Source: Pelomonas sp. Root1444
Lineage (GTDB): Bacteria > Pseudomonadota > Gammaproteobacteria > Burkholderiales > Burkholderiaceae_C
Direction of reading: 5' to 3'
DNA length: 64,000 nt
Assembly (NCBI RefSeq): GCF_001426885.1
Contig: NZ_LMFP01000027.1
Coordinates: 124,001 to 188,000, forward strand
The notes under the pieces were generated by a model. The model had not been told where the DNA came from, did no database searches, and worked only from the letters and a program-made list of their open reading frames with translations. Of this stretch, positions 1-7,908 are shown piece by piece (positions within the stretch are counted from its first letter, which is position 1; every line of letters starts with the position of its first letter). The translations under genes and the position numbers were made by a program.

Positions 1-1239
1 GGCGGCAACGCAACGCCCAACTACGGCCGCGAGACCGTGCCCGAAGGCGTGACGCTCACCGCCACGCTGGTGGAGCCGGTGGGCGGCAATGCGCCGGCGC
101 TGACCAACCCCAGCGCCTTCGGCAGCTTCAGCAACGGCGCCGCGACCGGCGCCACCTTCGCATGGCCCGAGGTCGGCATCATCAAGCTGACACCGGCGGT
201 CGCGGACGGCAACTACCTCGGTGCCAACAACGTCACTGGCACGGCGAGCGGCAACGTCGGCCGCTTCGTGCCGGTGTCCTTCGCGCTCACCGCGGCGACG
301 GTCACGCATCGCAGCGGCGCGGCGTGCTCGCCGGCATCGACCTTCAGCTACCTCGGCGAGGCGTTCAGCCTCGGCTTCACGCTGACGGCACAGAACGCAG
401 CCGGCGCCGCCACGGAGAACTACGAGGGGGCCTTCGCCCGCCTGCCCCTCACCACGGCGACCCGTTTCAACCTCACCGGCGTCCACGGGGCCACTCAGTT
501 CAAGACCGGCAACGCCTCCCTGGTGCTCGGGACCAGCAGCAGCGCCGCCGGTTGGGTCAATGGCGTTGCCTCCGTGACGCTGCCTGCCACCGCGGCGCGC
601 GCCACCACGCCCGTCGGGCCCTTCGACAGCGCCGAGTTCGGGGTCGCACCGGTCGACGACGACGGCGTGGCGGTGGCATCGCTGAATCTCAACACGGACG
701 CCGTCGCGGGCAACGACAGCTTCAAGGTGGGCACAATCCCTCTGCGCTTCGGGCGGCTGCGCCTCCAGAATGGCATGGGCCCCTCAAACCGCCCGCTCAG
801 CCTGCCACTCGAAGCCCAGTACTGGTCCGGTACGGCGTACATCACCAACACCTTGGATTCCTGCACCCGCATCAGCGCCACCAATCTCAGCTTCGGCAAT
901 CTGCGCAACGTGCCGGCGGCCAACGCGGCCATGGTGGGCAGCGGCAGCACCATCACGGCCGGCAAGGGAAGCCTCACGCTGGCAGCACCCGGCAACAGCG
1001 GTCGTGCCCTCTACGACATCGCCCTGGCGCTGGACGGCACCACGCCGCCCGCCGATGCGTCCTGCCTCAACACCGCTGCCGGCTGGACACGCGCCAAGGC
1101 CGCGACCACCGGCGCCAACGTGGCCGCGCTGCGCGGCGCCTGGTGCGGCAACGCCGCCACCAGCGACCCCAGCGCCCGTGCGACCTGGGGCCTGTACCGC
1201 GGCGCCGACGGCGTGGTTTACCAAAGGGAGAACTACTGA
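1..1239 (+). CDS. mshQ: MSHA biogenesis protein MshQ, C-terminal part (DUF6701-like), cut by the left edge
   Basis: The frame is open from the first base, so the protein starts left of the window; 412 residues are visible. The visible part is rich in Ala, Gly, Thr and Asn with many short beta-strand-like runs, few charged residues and scattered single cysteines. This matches the extracellular DUF6701 region of MshQ, the large adhesin-like protein at the end of MSHA pilus clusters. No membrane anchor is visible in this part. Its TGA overlaps the mshI start (TGATG), so it is translated with the pilus genes that follow. The family call rests mainly on these sequence features and on mshI-mshL directly downstream; the exact role of MshQ in pilus function is not settled. 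Confidence 0.7.
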   Translation, partial: GGNATPNYGRETVPEGVTLTATLVEPVGGNAPALTNPSAFGSFSNGAATGATFAWPEVGIIKLTPAVADGNYLGANNVTGTASGNVGRFVPVSFALTAATVTHRSGAACSPASTFSYLGEAFSLGFTLTAQNAAGAATENYEGAFARLPLTTATRFNLTGVHGATQFKTGNASLVLGTSSSAAGWVNGVASVTLPATAARATTPVGPFDSAEFGVAPVDDDGVAVASLNLNTDAVAGNDSFKVGTIPLRFGRLRLQNGMGPSNRPLSLPLEAQYWSGTAYITNTLDSCTRISATNLSFGNLRNVPAANAAMVGSGSTITAGKGSLTLAAPGNSGRALYDIALALDGTTPPADASCLNTAAGWTRAKAATTGANVAALRGAWCGNAATSDPSARATWGLYRGADGVVYQRENY

Positions 1240-2222
1240 TGCGTTGGCCCTGGCGCCCCCGCGGCAGCTCGCAGCGCCTGACCCTGCGCCGCGCCGGCAG
1301 CCAGCACGCCTTCGTGCTGACCGATGGCGCCCCGGGTGACGAGCCCGCACGCCTGCTGCGCTGGGGCCTGCTGCCCGATGCGCGCCCCGTCCCCGCCGGC
1401 GAGGCCATCGCGCTGCTCGACCCGGCCGATTACCAGATCCTCAAGGTCGACACGCCCAACGTGCCGCAGGAGGAACTCAAGCCCGCCGCGCGCTGGCAGA
1501 TCAAGGAGATGGTGGACGTCGACGTCGCCGAGCTGACGCTGGACGTCATGCACGTGGGTGGCGATGTCGACCGGCCGCTCCGACAGCTCTTCGTCGTCGC
1601 GGCGCGCAACAGCGCGATCAAGGCGCTGACGCAAGGTGCTGCCGGCCTCGCCGAGCAGGTCGGTGTCGTGGACATCTGGGAGACGGCGCTGCGCAACCTG
1701 CTCGCCGCCCAGGCGCGCGCCGACGATCTCGCCGCCCGCGCCTGCGCCGCCGTGCTGATCGACGAGGGCCATTGCATCCTGGTCGTCTGCGCTGGCGACG
1801 AGCTCTTCTACACGCGCCGGCTGGAGGGCGACCCCAAGCTGCTGGCGCGCGCCCGCGGCGACGACAGCGGCGCGGCGGTGGCGGAGCTGCCGCTGGGCTT
1901 CGAATACCAGCCCGGCGGCGCCTTCGACAGCCCCGGCGTACAGGAGTCGCCGTTGGTCGTCGAATTGCAGCGCTCCATCGACGTCTGGGAGCGCAGCTGG
2001 CCGGAGCTGCCGCTGGCGCGGCTGTACGTCGTCACGGCCGAGCACGGCCCCGAGGTCGCGGCGCTGATCCAGCGCGAGCTGGGCCAACGCACGATCGCGC
2101 TCGACCCGCTGGCCGCCTTCGCGCCCGACGCGCCCGCGCCGGAGGGTGACGCGCGCCAGGCGCTGGCCGCCTGCCTGCCACTGCTGGGCGCCGCCCTGCG
2201 CACCGAGACCCGAAAGCTCTGA
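1239..2222 (+). CDS. mshI: MSHA biogenesis protein MshI (PilM-like actin-fold component)
   Basis: A 327-residue cytoplasmic protein. MshI corresponds to PilM in type IV pilus systems: an actin-fold protein that docks to the N-terminus of the PilN-like partner and connects the inner-membrane platform to the cytoplasmic machinery. The segment around residues 60-95 (DPADYQILKVDTPNVPQEEL, then ARWQIKEM) is the recognisable MshI/PilM-type stretch. No signal peptide or membrane segment is seen. The ATG at 1239 overlaps the mshQ stop by one base and sits 8 bases after an AAAGGGAG ribosome site. The next gene, the PilN-like partner, overlaps it by one base, as expected for subunits made together. Confidence 0.8.
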   Translation: MRWPWRPRGSSQRLTLRRAGSQHAFVLTDGAPGDEPARLLRWGLLPDARPVPAGEAIALLDPADYQILKVDTPNVPQEELKPAARWQIKEMVDVDVAELTLDVMHVGGDVDRPLRQLFVVAARNSAIKALTQGAAGLAEQVGVVDIWETALRNLLAAQARADDLAARACAAVLIDEGHCILVVCAGDELFYTRRLEGDPKLLARARGDDSGAAVAELPLGFEYQPGGAFDSPGVQESPLVVELQRSIDVWERSWPELPLARLYVVTAEHGPEVAALIQRELGQRTIALDPLAAFAPDAPAPEGDARQALAACLPLLGAALRTETRKL

Positions 2223-2908
2223 TGGCGCAGCAAATCAACCTGCTCACGCCCATCCTGCTGGCACCCAAGCGCTACCTGTCGGCGTTGACGCTGCTGCAGG
2301 CCACCGGGCTGCTGGTGGCCGCCGGCCTGGCGGCGGCGCTGTGGCTGCAGCAACGCGACCGCGCCGCCGAGGCCCGGCACCAGGCGCTGCTGGCCCAGTA
2401 CGACGCTGAACGCCAATCCTTGGCCGCCGCCCGCGCGGCCCTGCCCGCACCGATGGACGCTGCCGCTGCCCAACAGCAGTTGCTGCCGCTGGAGGCCGGC
2501 AACGCGGAGCGGCGCGCGCTGCTGCAGGTGCTCGGCGCGGAAGGCGGCGGCAAGGACGGGCGCCGTCATTCCGACCTGCTCGCACTGATCGCCCGCGGCC
2601 TGCCTGAGCCGGCTTGGCTCAGCGAGCTGCGCTACGCGCCCGGCCGCCTGGAACTGGTGGGCGGCACGCTCGACACCACCGTGCTGCGCCCGTGGCTGAC
2701 GCAGCTCGCGGCGCATCCCTTGTTGGCCGGCCAGCAGCTGTCGGCGCTGCGCGTGGAGCGCCTGGGCGCCCCCGGCACCGATGCCAGCAACCACCCGCTG
2801 CTCGAACGCGGCGACCCACTCGCGCAGGCGACGTTGCCGGTCTGGGCGTTCCGTGTCGTCAGCGCGCCGGCCCTGCCGGCGAGCGGCGCTTCGAGGGCTG
2901 CGCCATGA
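2222..2908 (+). CDS. PilN-like MSHA inner-membrane assembly protein
   Basis: A 228-residue bitopic protein. The N-terminus begins MAQQINLLTP; an N-terminal INL motif is the element of PilN-type proteins that binds PilM/MshI. A single membrane helix follows at about residues 20-43 (ALTLLQATGLLVAAGLAAAL), then a coiled-coil-like stretch rich in Ala, Gln and Arg (about 45-100), then a compact C-terminal domain. In MSHA clusters this gene is sometimes annotated as a second mshI or as a fimbrial assembly protein. It likely forms the inner-membrane platform with the next gene (PilO/MshJ-like). ATG overlaps the mshI stop (TGATG) and its own stop overlaps mshJ (ATGA). Confidence 0.75.
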   Translation: MAQQINLLTPILLAPKRYLSALTLLQATGLLVAAGLAAALWLQQRDRAAEARHQALLAQYDAERQSLAAARAALPAPMDAAAAQQQLLPLEAGNAERRALLQVLGAEGGGKDGRRHSDLLALIARGLPEPAWLSELRYAPGRLELVGGTLDTTVLRPWLTQLAAHPLLAGQQLSALRVERLGAPGTDASNHPLLERGDPLAQATLPVWAFRVVSAPALPASGASRAAP

Positions 2909-3618
2909 AGGCGCAGACGCCCATCGACCTGGCGCTGCTGCGCCGGCGCATGGCGCCGTTGCGCGCGGCCTGGGAACGCCAGGCCCGGCGCATCGACGCC
3001 CTGAGCCTGCGTGAACGCGCCATCCTGTTCGTCAGCATTGCAGCGGTGCTGGCGGCGCTGTTCGACACGCTGGTGCTGACGCCCCAGGCCGCCCGCGCCA
3101 AGCAGCGCAGCGAGGCGCAGGCCCGGCAGGCCGCCGAGATGACCGCGCTGCGCGAACAGTTCATCGCCCAGAGCCGCAGTGCCGACGAGCCGGCCGGCCA
3201 GCTGCGCCGCCAATTGGACGCGGCGCGGGCCGAGCGCACACGCCTGGACGACCAGCTGCGCCAGGCCGGCTCGCTCAGCGCCGGTGAAGGCCTGTCGGCC
3301 GTGCTGCAGCGGCTGCTGGCCCGCCAGCCCGGCCTGGTGCTGGAGCGCCTGACACTGCTGGAAGACACGCCCGTCGTCGCCCCCGCCGCCAGCCCTGCCG
3401 CGGCGCAACGCCCCGACCTGCCGCTGATGGCGGGCATGAACTGGCAAGGCGTCGAGCTTCAAGTGCAGGGCCGGTATGCCGACGCCCAGCGCTATCTGCA
3501 GGCGCTGGAGCGCGAGCTGCCCGGCCTGCGCTGGGGCGAAATGCAGCTCAAGGCCGTCGGCCACGGCGAGCCGCCGCGGCTGCAGGCCCAGCTCTTCCTG
3601 CTGAAAGTGCAGCCATGA
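2905..3618 (+). CDS. mshJ: MSHA biogenesis protein MshJ (PilO-like)
   Basis: A 237-residue protein with one membrane helix at about residues 38-55 (ERAILFVSIAAVLAALFDTL). A long Ala/Gln/Arg coiled coil follows (about 60-130), then a C-terminal alpha/beta domain. This is the PilO/MshJ layout; such proteins pair with PilN-like proteins in the periplasm and link the inner-membrane platform to the secretin. The start ATG overlaps the preceding stop by four bases (ATGA at 2905) and the end overlaps mshK likewise, so mshI to mshL form one tightly coupled translation unit. Confidence 0.8.
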   Translation: MKAQTPIDLALLRRRMAPLRAAWERQARRIDALSLRERAILFVSIAAVLAALFDTLVLTPQAARAKQRSEAQARQAAEMTALREQFIAQSRSADEPAGQLRRQLDAARAERTRLDDQLRQAGSLSAGEGLSAVLQRLLARQPGLVLERLTLLEDTPVVAPAASPAAAQRPDLPLMAGMNWQGVELQVQGRYADAQRYLQALERELPGLRWGEMQLKAVGHGEPPRLQAQLFLLKVQP

Positions 3619-4013
3619 AAGCCCTCGCCCTTTTGCTGGCCGTGGCACTGTCGGCCCATGCGGACGATGCGCCGCGCGACCCGACCGCCCTGCCACCCGC
3701 GCTGCGCAGCGCCATGGCTGCCGCGTCTGCGGCCTCGGCGGCTTCGGGCGTGCCAGCCGAGGCGGCGGACCACGCCATCCGTCAGGTCGTCTTCGCGGGC
3801 GGCCGCGCCTATGTCGTGCAGCGCGGCCGGCGCTACGCCGTCGGCGAGCAGCTGGACGGCGCCCGCATCGAGCGCATCACCGAGCAAGCCGTCTGGCTGC
3901 GCGAGTCCGGCCAGGTGCGCCGCGAGCCGCTGTACGGCGGCGTCGAGAAGCGCCCGCCCGCGCCACCTGCAGGCAGTGCCTCGGGCGTCAGGAAATCCAA
4001 GGAGAAGCCATGA
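3615..4013 (+). CDS. mshK: MshK-like periplasmic pilus protein
   Basis: A 132-residue exported protein. Residues 1-16 form a short signal peptide ending AHA before DDAPRDP. The C-terminal half (about residues 58-112: IRQVVFAGGRAYVVQRGRRY, then a RESGQVRREPL segment) has the short beta-strand pattern of GspC/PilP-type homology domains, which contact the secretin. The tail is Pro- and Lys-rich. Position between mshJ and mshL, with ATGA overlaps on both sides, supports MshK, which bridges the inner-membrane complex and the MshL secretin. MshK is poorly conserved in sequence, so the name leans on gene order. Confidence 0.72.
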   Translation: MKALALLLAVALSAHADDAPRDPTALPPALRSAMAAASAASAASGVPAEAADHAIRQVVFAGGRAYVVQRGRRYAVGEQLDGARIERITEQAVWLRESGQVRREPLYGGVEKRPPAPPAGSASGVRKSKEKP

Positions 4014-5788
4014 AGGCCCCAGTCCCCCGTCTGCTGCTGCTGAGCGCGGCCACTGCGCTGCTGGCGGGTTGCGCCGACAAGCCCCTGCAGGTGGCGCAGC
4101 CCAGCCAGGCGCTGCGCGAAGAGCTGCAGGCCCAGCAGCGCCTGCCCGCGCCGGCGGCGTCTGCGCCGGTGGCGCAGGCCGTCCCCGTGCCGCTGCCCAC
4201 TCCCACGCTCCCGGCCGAGCCGCGCTTCGACCTGATCGTCAACGGCGCGCAGGCGCGCGACGTCTTCCTGTCCCTGGTCAGCGACACGCGCTACAGCATG
4301 CTGGTGCATCCCGGCGTCGCGGGCACGCTGTCGGTCACGCTCAAGGGGGTGACGCTGCGCGAATCGCTGGACGCCATCCGCGAGGTCTACGGCTTCGACT
4401 ATTCCATCGACGGCCGGCGCGTCACCGTGTTCCCGCCCACGCTGCAGACGCGCGTCTTCACGATCAACGCGCTGGCCCACCAGCGCAGCGGCCGCAGCGA
4501 GGTGCGCGTCAGCTCCGGCGCCGCGCCCGTCGGCAGCCCGAACAACAACGCCAGCGGCAGCGGCGGCACTGCCACCCCGGCCGGCGGCAGCACCAACACC
4601 GTGCTGCAGCAGGAAAGCAGCCAGCTCAGTACCCGGGTTTCCAGCGACTTCTGGGCCGAGACGACGACGGCGCTGCGCGCGCTGGTCGGCACTGGCGAAG
4701 GCCGCGCCGTCATCGCCAGCCCCCAGTCGGGCACCGTCGCCGTGCGCGCCATGCCCGACGAGCTGCGCCACGTCGAAGCCTGGCTGAAGGCCACGCGCAT
4801 CGCCGTCGAACGCCAGGTCATGCTGGAGGCCAAGATCGTCGAGGTCGAGCTGCGTGAGGGCTACCAGAGCGGCATCGACTGGTCGCGCATCGGCAGCCAC
4901 GGCGCCATCGGCCAGACCAGCGTCAACCCGTCCGTCCCAAGCGGCGTCGGTTCCATTATCAACCCGCTCGTCAGCAATGCGCGCGGGCTGCCGACGCTGT
5001 CCAGCGGCACGCAAAGCCCCGCCTGGTCCGACCTCATCCCGCTGCCGTCGGCCGGCGGCGGCACCTTCGGCCTGGCGCTGTCGCGAGGCGGCTTCCAGGC
5101 ACTGCTCAGCTTCCTCGAAAGCCACGGCGACACGCAGATCCTGTCCAGCCCACGCATCGCGACGCTGAACAACCAGAAGGCCGTGCTCAAGGTCGGCACC
5201 GACGACTACTTCATCACGGGCATCAGCGGCAGCAACAGCGGCACGAACACCAGCAACACCGGCACGAACGGCACCACCAACCAGATCCCGACGCTGACGC
5301 TGACGCCTTTCTTCAGCGGCATCGCGCTGGACGTGACGCCGCAGATCGACGCGGCCGACATGATCACGCTGCACATCCATCCGTCGGTGTCCAACGTGAC
5401 GGAGAAGGTCAAGCAGGTGGACCTGGGCGAGGTCGGCAACTTCCGCCTGCCGCTGGCCAGCGCGAGCATCAACGAGACCGACACCGTCGTGCGCATCCCC
5501 GACGGCCAGATCGTGGCCATCGGCGGCCTGATGCAGATGGAGGCCTCGCGCCGCGGCTCGGGCTTCCCGGGTGCCGACAGCAACCCGCTCACCTCCATGC
5601 TGTTCGGCAACCGCGCCAACAGCGGCCGCAAGCGCGAGCTGGTGGTGCTCATCAAGCCCAGCATCATCCGAAGCGCCGAGGACTGGGAGCAGCACAACCG
5701 GCTGGTCAGCGAGTCGCTGAACGACACCGAGAACCGCTCGCGCCGGGTGATCCGGCTGGACGGCAACACCGGCCCCGCGGCCAAGTGA
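4010..5788 (+). CDS. mshL: MSHA pilus outer-membrane secretin MshL
   Basis: A 592-residue secretin lipoprotein, the channel through which the pilus crosses the outer membrane. It has a lipoprotein signal with lipobox LLAGC (Cys21), a Pro/Ala-rich linker, an STN-like N-domain around residues 70-150, and a Gly/Ser/Asn-rich low-complexity loop (about 165-195). A secretin N-domain and the C-terminal secretin barrel follow from about 330. The barrel carries family hallmarks such as VVRIPDGQIVAIGGLMQ and LVVLIKPSII near the end. A second Asn/Thr/Gly-rich stretch (about 405-425) interrupts the barrel domain. Length is typical. It closes the msh operon in this window. The usual mshM, mshE, mshG and pilin genes are not downstream, so they presumably lie left of the window. 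Confidence 0.93.
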   Translation: MKAPVPRLLLLSAATALLAGCADKPLQVAQPSQALREELQAQQRLPAPAASAPVAQAVPVPLPTPTLPAEPRFDLIVNGAQARDVFLSLVSDTRYSMLVHPGVAGTLSVTLKGVTLRESLDAIREVYGFDYSIDGRRVTVFPPTLQTRVFTINALAHQRSGRSEVRVSSGAAPVGSPNNNASGSGGTATPAGGSTNTVLQQESSQLSTRVSSDFWAETTTALRALVGTGEGRAVIASPQSGTVAVRAMPDELRHVEAWLKATRIAVERQVMLEAKIVEVELREGYQSGIDWSRIGSHGAIGQTSVNPSVPSGVGSIINPLVSNARGLPTLSSGTQSPAWSDLIPLPSAGGGTFGLALSRGGFQALLSFLESHGDTQILSSPRIATLNNQKAVLKVGTDDYFITGISGSNSGTNTSNTGTNGTTNQIPTLTLTPFFSGIALDVTPQIDAADMITLHIHPSVSNVTEKVKQVDLGEVGNFRLPLASASINETDTVVRIPDGQIVAIGGLMQMEASRRGSGFPGADSNPLTSMLFGNRANSGRKRELVVLIKPSIIRSAEDWEQHNRLVSESLNDTENRSRRVIRLDGNTGPAAK

Positions 5789-5791
5789 TGC

Positions 5792-5818
5792 CGGCCTGAC
5801 CCCGCGCGACTCAGGCCG
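5792..5818. terminator. Candidate bidirectional terminator between mshL and the OYE fusion gene
   Basis: An inverted repeat CGGCCTGA / TCAGGCCG (8 bp stem, 11-base loop) starts just after the mshL stop and overlaps the last codons of the convergent gene. There is no T-run on either side, so if it terminates it would be in the GC-rich, U-poor manner, or it may only stabilise the 3' end. Confidence 0.4.
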
Positions 5819-7805
5819 CGAAGTCGACGACGACCTTGCCAGCAGGCCGCGCCGTGCCGGCAGCCTCGATGGCCTCGGCCAGGCCGGTGAATGGCACGAC
5901 GCGGCCGATGGGCAGCGCGATATCGCCGACAGCCACCTGCGCAGCCAACACCGCAAGCCGCGCCGCGTCGGGCCGCATCTGGAACCACGCGCCCGGCCGG
6001 CCCTGTGCCGCCTGCGCCGCGATCTCGGGCGCCGCCGTGCTCAACACGCGGCCGGTGGGCGACAGCGTTGGCCACAGCTGCTGCAGCGAGTCGCCGCCGA
6101 TGAAGTCCAGCGCCAGGTCGACACCGCGGATGGCCGCCAGCGCCTGCGTCGACGCCGAGTCGATGACCTCGTCCGCACCGAGCTGGCGCGCATGGGCTGC
6201 CTTGGCGGCGCGCGCCGTCGCGATGACGCGTGCGCCGGCCCGCTTGGCCCACTGCACGGCCAGGCTGCCCACCCCACCGGTGGCGCCGTGGACGAGCACC
6301 GTCTGGCCCGCCTGCAGGCCGCCGTCCTCGAACAGGGCCTGCCAGGCTGTCAGTGCCGCGACCGGCAGGGCGGCGGCGGCCCGCATGTCCATCGTGTCAG
6401 GCACGGCGGCCAGGCGATCGACAGGCACGACGAGCAGGTCGGTGTAGGCGCCCAGACGACCCAGCGCACCGAACACGCGGGTGCCGGGCGCAAAGCCCAG
6501 GGCCGATGCCTCGGGGCCGACCTCCACCACCTCCCCTGCGAACTCGATGCCCAGCGTCGCCGGCAAGGCGAGCGGGAAGGCGTCCTTGACAAAGCCGGAG
6601 CGAACCTTCCAGTCGAGCGCATTCACGCCCGCAGCGCGGACGCGCACGAGCACCTCGCCATCGCCAGGCCGGGGTGCGGCCACCGCATCGACACGCAACC
6701 CCTCGCTGCCGCCGTAGGCATGCAGCCGCAGCGCGCGGTTGGGCTCGACGCGGGCAAGCGGGTAGTCGATGTAACCCCGCGGCCCGTCGCTGTAGAAGGT
6801 ATCGCGCTGCGGCTCGTTCAGTGGCGCATGGTGGACGAAGCGCTCCAGCAGGTCGGGGTTGGCGAGGTAGGCGCTGCCGAAGACCACCGCGTCGGCACGC
6901 CCAGCATTGAGGTGCTGCACGGCGCTATCCTGCGTCAGCCCACCGCCCAGCAGGTAGGTGCCAGGGAACAGCGGCTTCAGGTGGGCGTGGTAGTCGATGC
7001 TCCATGGCGAAGTGGCGACGTGCAGATAGGCCAGCCCGAGCGGCGCGATGGCCTGCACGAGATGGGTGTAGGTGATCACCGGTATCGCGTCGTTGATGTC
7101 GTTGAAGCCCATCTCGGGTGAGATCTTGATGCCGACGCGCCCGGCGCCGATCTCGTCGGCCATGGCCTGCACGGTCTCGACGACGAAGCGCACCCGGTTC
7201 TCGACGGAGCCGCCGTAGCGGTCGTCACGCTGGTTGGTGCTGGACGACAGGAACTGCTCCGGAAGGTAGCCCGAGGCCGCATGCAGCTCGACGCCGTCGA
7301 AACCCGCGTCGATGGCGCGCCGGGCCGCCTGGCGGAAGTCGTTGACGATGCTGGCCACCTCGTCGGTGGCCAGCGGGCGCGGCGTGACGAAGTCGGCCGG
7401 ACCGGTCGCCAGCCAGGTCTGGCCGGCCGGTTTGACGGCCGACGGCGCCACCGGCGTAGCGCCGCTGGGCAGCAGCGACGGGTGCGAGATGCGGCCGGTG
7501 TGCATCAGCTGCAGCACGATGAGGCCGCCGCGGGCATGCACGGCTTCGGTGACGCGGCGCCAGGCGGCCACCTGCGCATCCGTGTGTATGCCGGGCGTGC
7601 GGACGTAGCCCTTGCCCATGGCACTCGGGAAGGTGCCCTCGGTCACGATGAGGCCGGCGCCGGCGCGCTGGCGGTAGTAGGTGACGGCGTGCTGCGACGG
7701 CACACCGGTGGCGTCATCCGCACGGCTGCGCGTCATCGGCGCCATCACGAGACGGTTGCGCAGGTTCAGGGCGCCGGCGCGGACGGGGGTTTGAAGCGGA
7801 TTCAT
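5811..7805 (-). CDS. Fusion of Old Yellow Enzyme (alkene reductase) and zinc-independent MDR alcohol dehydrogenase/quinone reductase
   Basis: One continuous 664-residue frame joins two complete enzymes. Residues 1-350 are an FMN-dependent Old Yellow Enzyme of the NemA/N-ethylmaleimide reductase type, with RLVMAPMTRSRA, LQLMHTGRISHPS, NQRDDRYGGSVENR, and the usual family end GYIDYPL. Residues 357-664 are a full MDR-superfamily reductase without zinc ligands (zeta-crystallin-like), with the Rossmann motif HGATGGVGSLA at 506-516. Both halves reduce activated C=C bonds or quinones with NAD(P)H. In the OYE half the substrate-binding His-x-x-His/Asn pair reads H175-A-A-S178, so the second ligand is Ser. 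The chosen ATG at 7805 (MNPLQTP) follows a GGAG site and is the usual OYE start; the frame stays open upstream to 8072 but that part overlaps the divergent lysR. No signal peptide. It is probably controlled by that LysR protein. Confidence 0.88.
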   Translation of the reverse strand: MNPLQTPVRAGALNLRNRLVMAPMTRSRADDATGVPSQHAVTYYRQRAGAGLIVTEGTFPSAMGKGYVRTPGIHTDAQVAAWRRVTEAVHARGGLIVLQLMHTGRISHPSLLPSGATPVAPSAVKPAGQTWLATGPADFVTPRPLATDEVASIVNDFRQAARRAIDAGFDGVELHAASGYLPEQFLSSSTNQRDDRYGGSVENRVRFVVETVQAMADEIGAGRVGIKISPEMGFNDINDAIPVITYTHLVQAIAPLGLAYLHVATSPWSIDYHAHLKPLFPGTYLLGGGLTQDSAVQHLNAGRADAVVFGSAYLANPDLLERFVHHAPLNEPQRDTFYSDGPRGYIDYPLARVEPNRALRLHAYGGSEGLRVDAVAAPRPGDGEVLVRVRAAGVNALDWKVRSGFVKDAFPLALPATLGIEFAGEVVEVGPEASALGFAPGTRVFGALGRLGAYTDLLVVPVDRLAAVPDTMDMRAAAALPVAALTAWQALFEDGGLQAGQTVLVHGATGGVGSLAVQWAKRAGARVIATARAAKAAHARQLGADEVIDSASTQALAAIRGVDLALDFIGGDSLQQLWPTLSPTGRVLSTAAPEIAAQAAQGRPGAWFQMRPDAARLAVLAAQVAVGDIALPIGRVVPFTGLAEAIEAAGTARPAGKVVVDFAA

Positions 7806-7908
7806 CACGGGCTCCACAAGAGGGGTTCGGGTAGAGCGATGATGGATTGCGCCGAATTCGGAATAAATATGATGGAATGAAATAACTGATCCAAATTTGG
7901 AGCAATAC
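7806..7908. promoter_or_regulatory. Divergent control region between the OYE fusion gene and lysR
   Basis: This 103-base region is AT-richer than its surroundings and serves both genes. It contains the perfect 10-base palindrome CCGAATTCGG (7852-7861), followed by an AT-rich stretch (GGAATAAATATGATGGAATG) that could hold promoter elements. LysR-type regulators usually bind dyads in exactly this arrangement, between their own gene and a divergent target. The lysR ribosome site TTGGAG is at 7897-7902. Confidence 0.5.

Noticed and set aside
4533-4620. Gly/Ser/Asn-rich stretch in mshL as a possible repeat insertion or misassembly
   Set aside because: The frame continues cleanly and such linkers are common between secretin N-domains.
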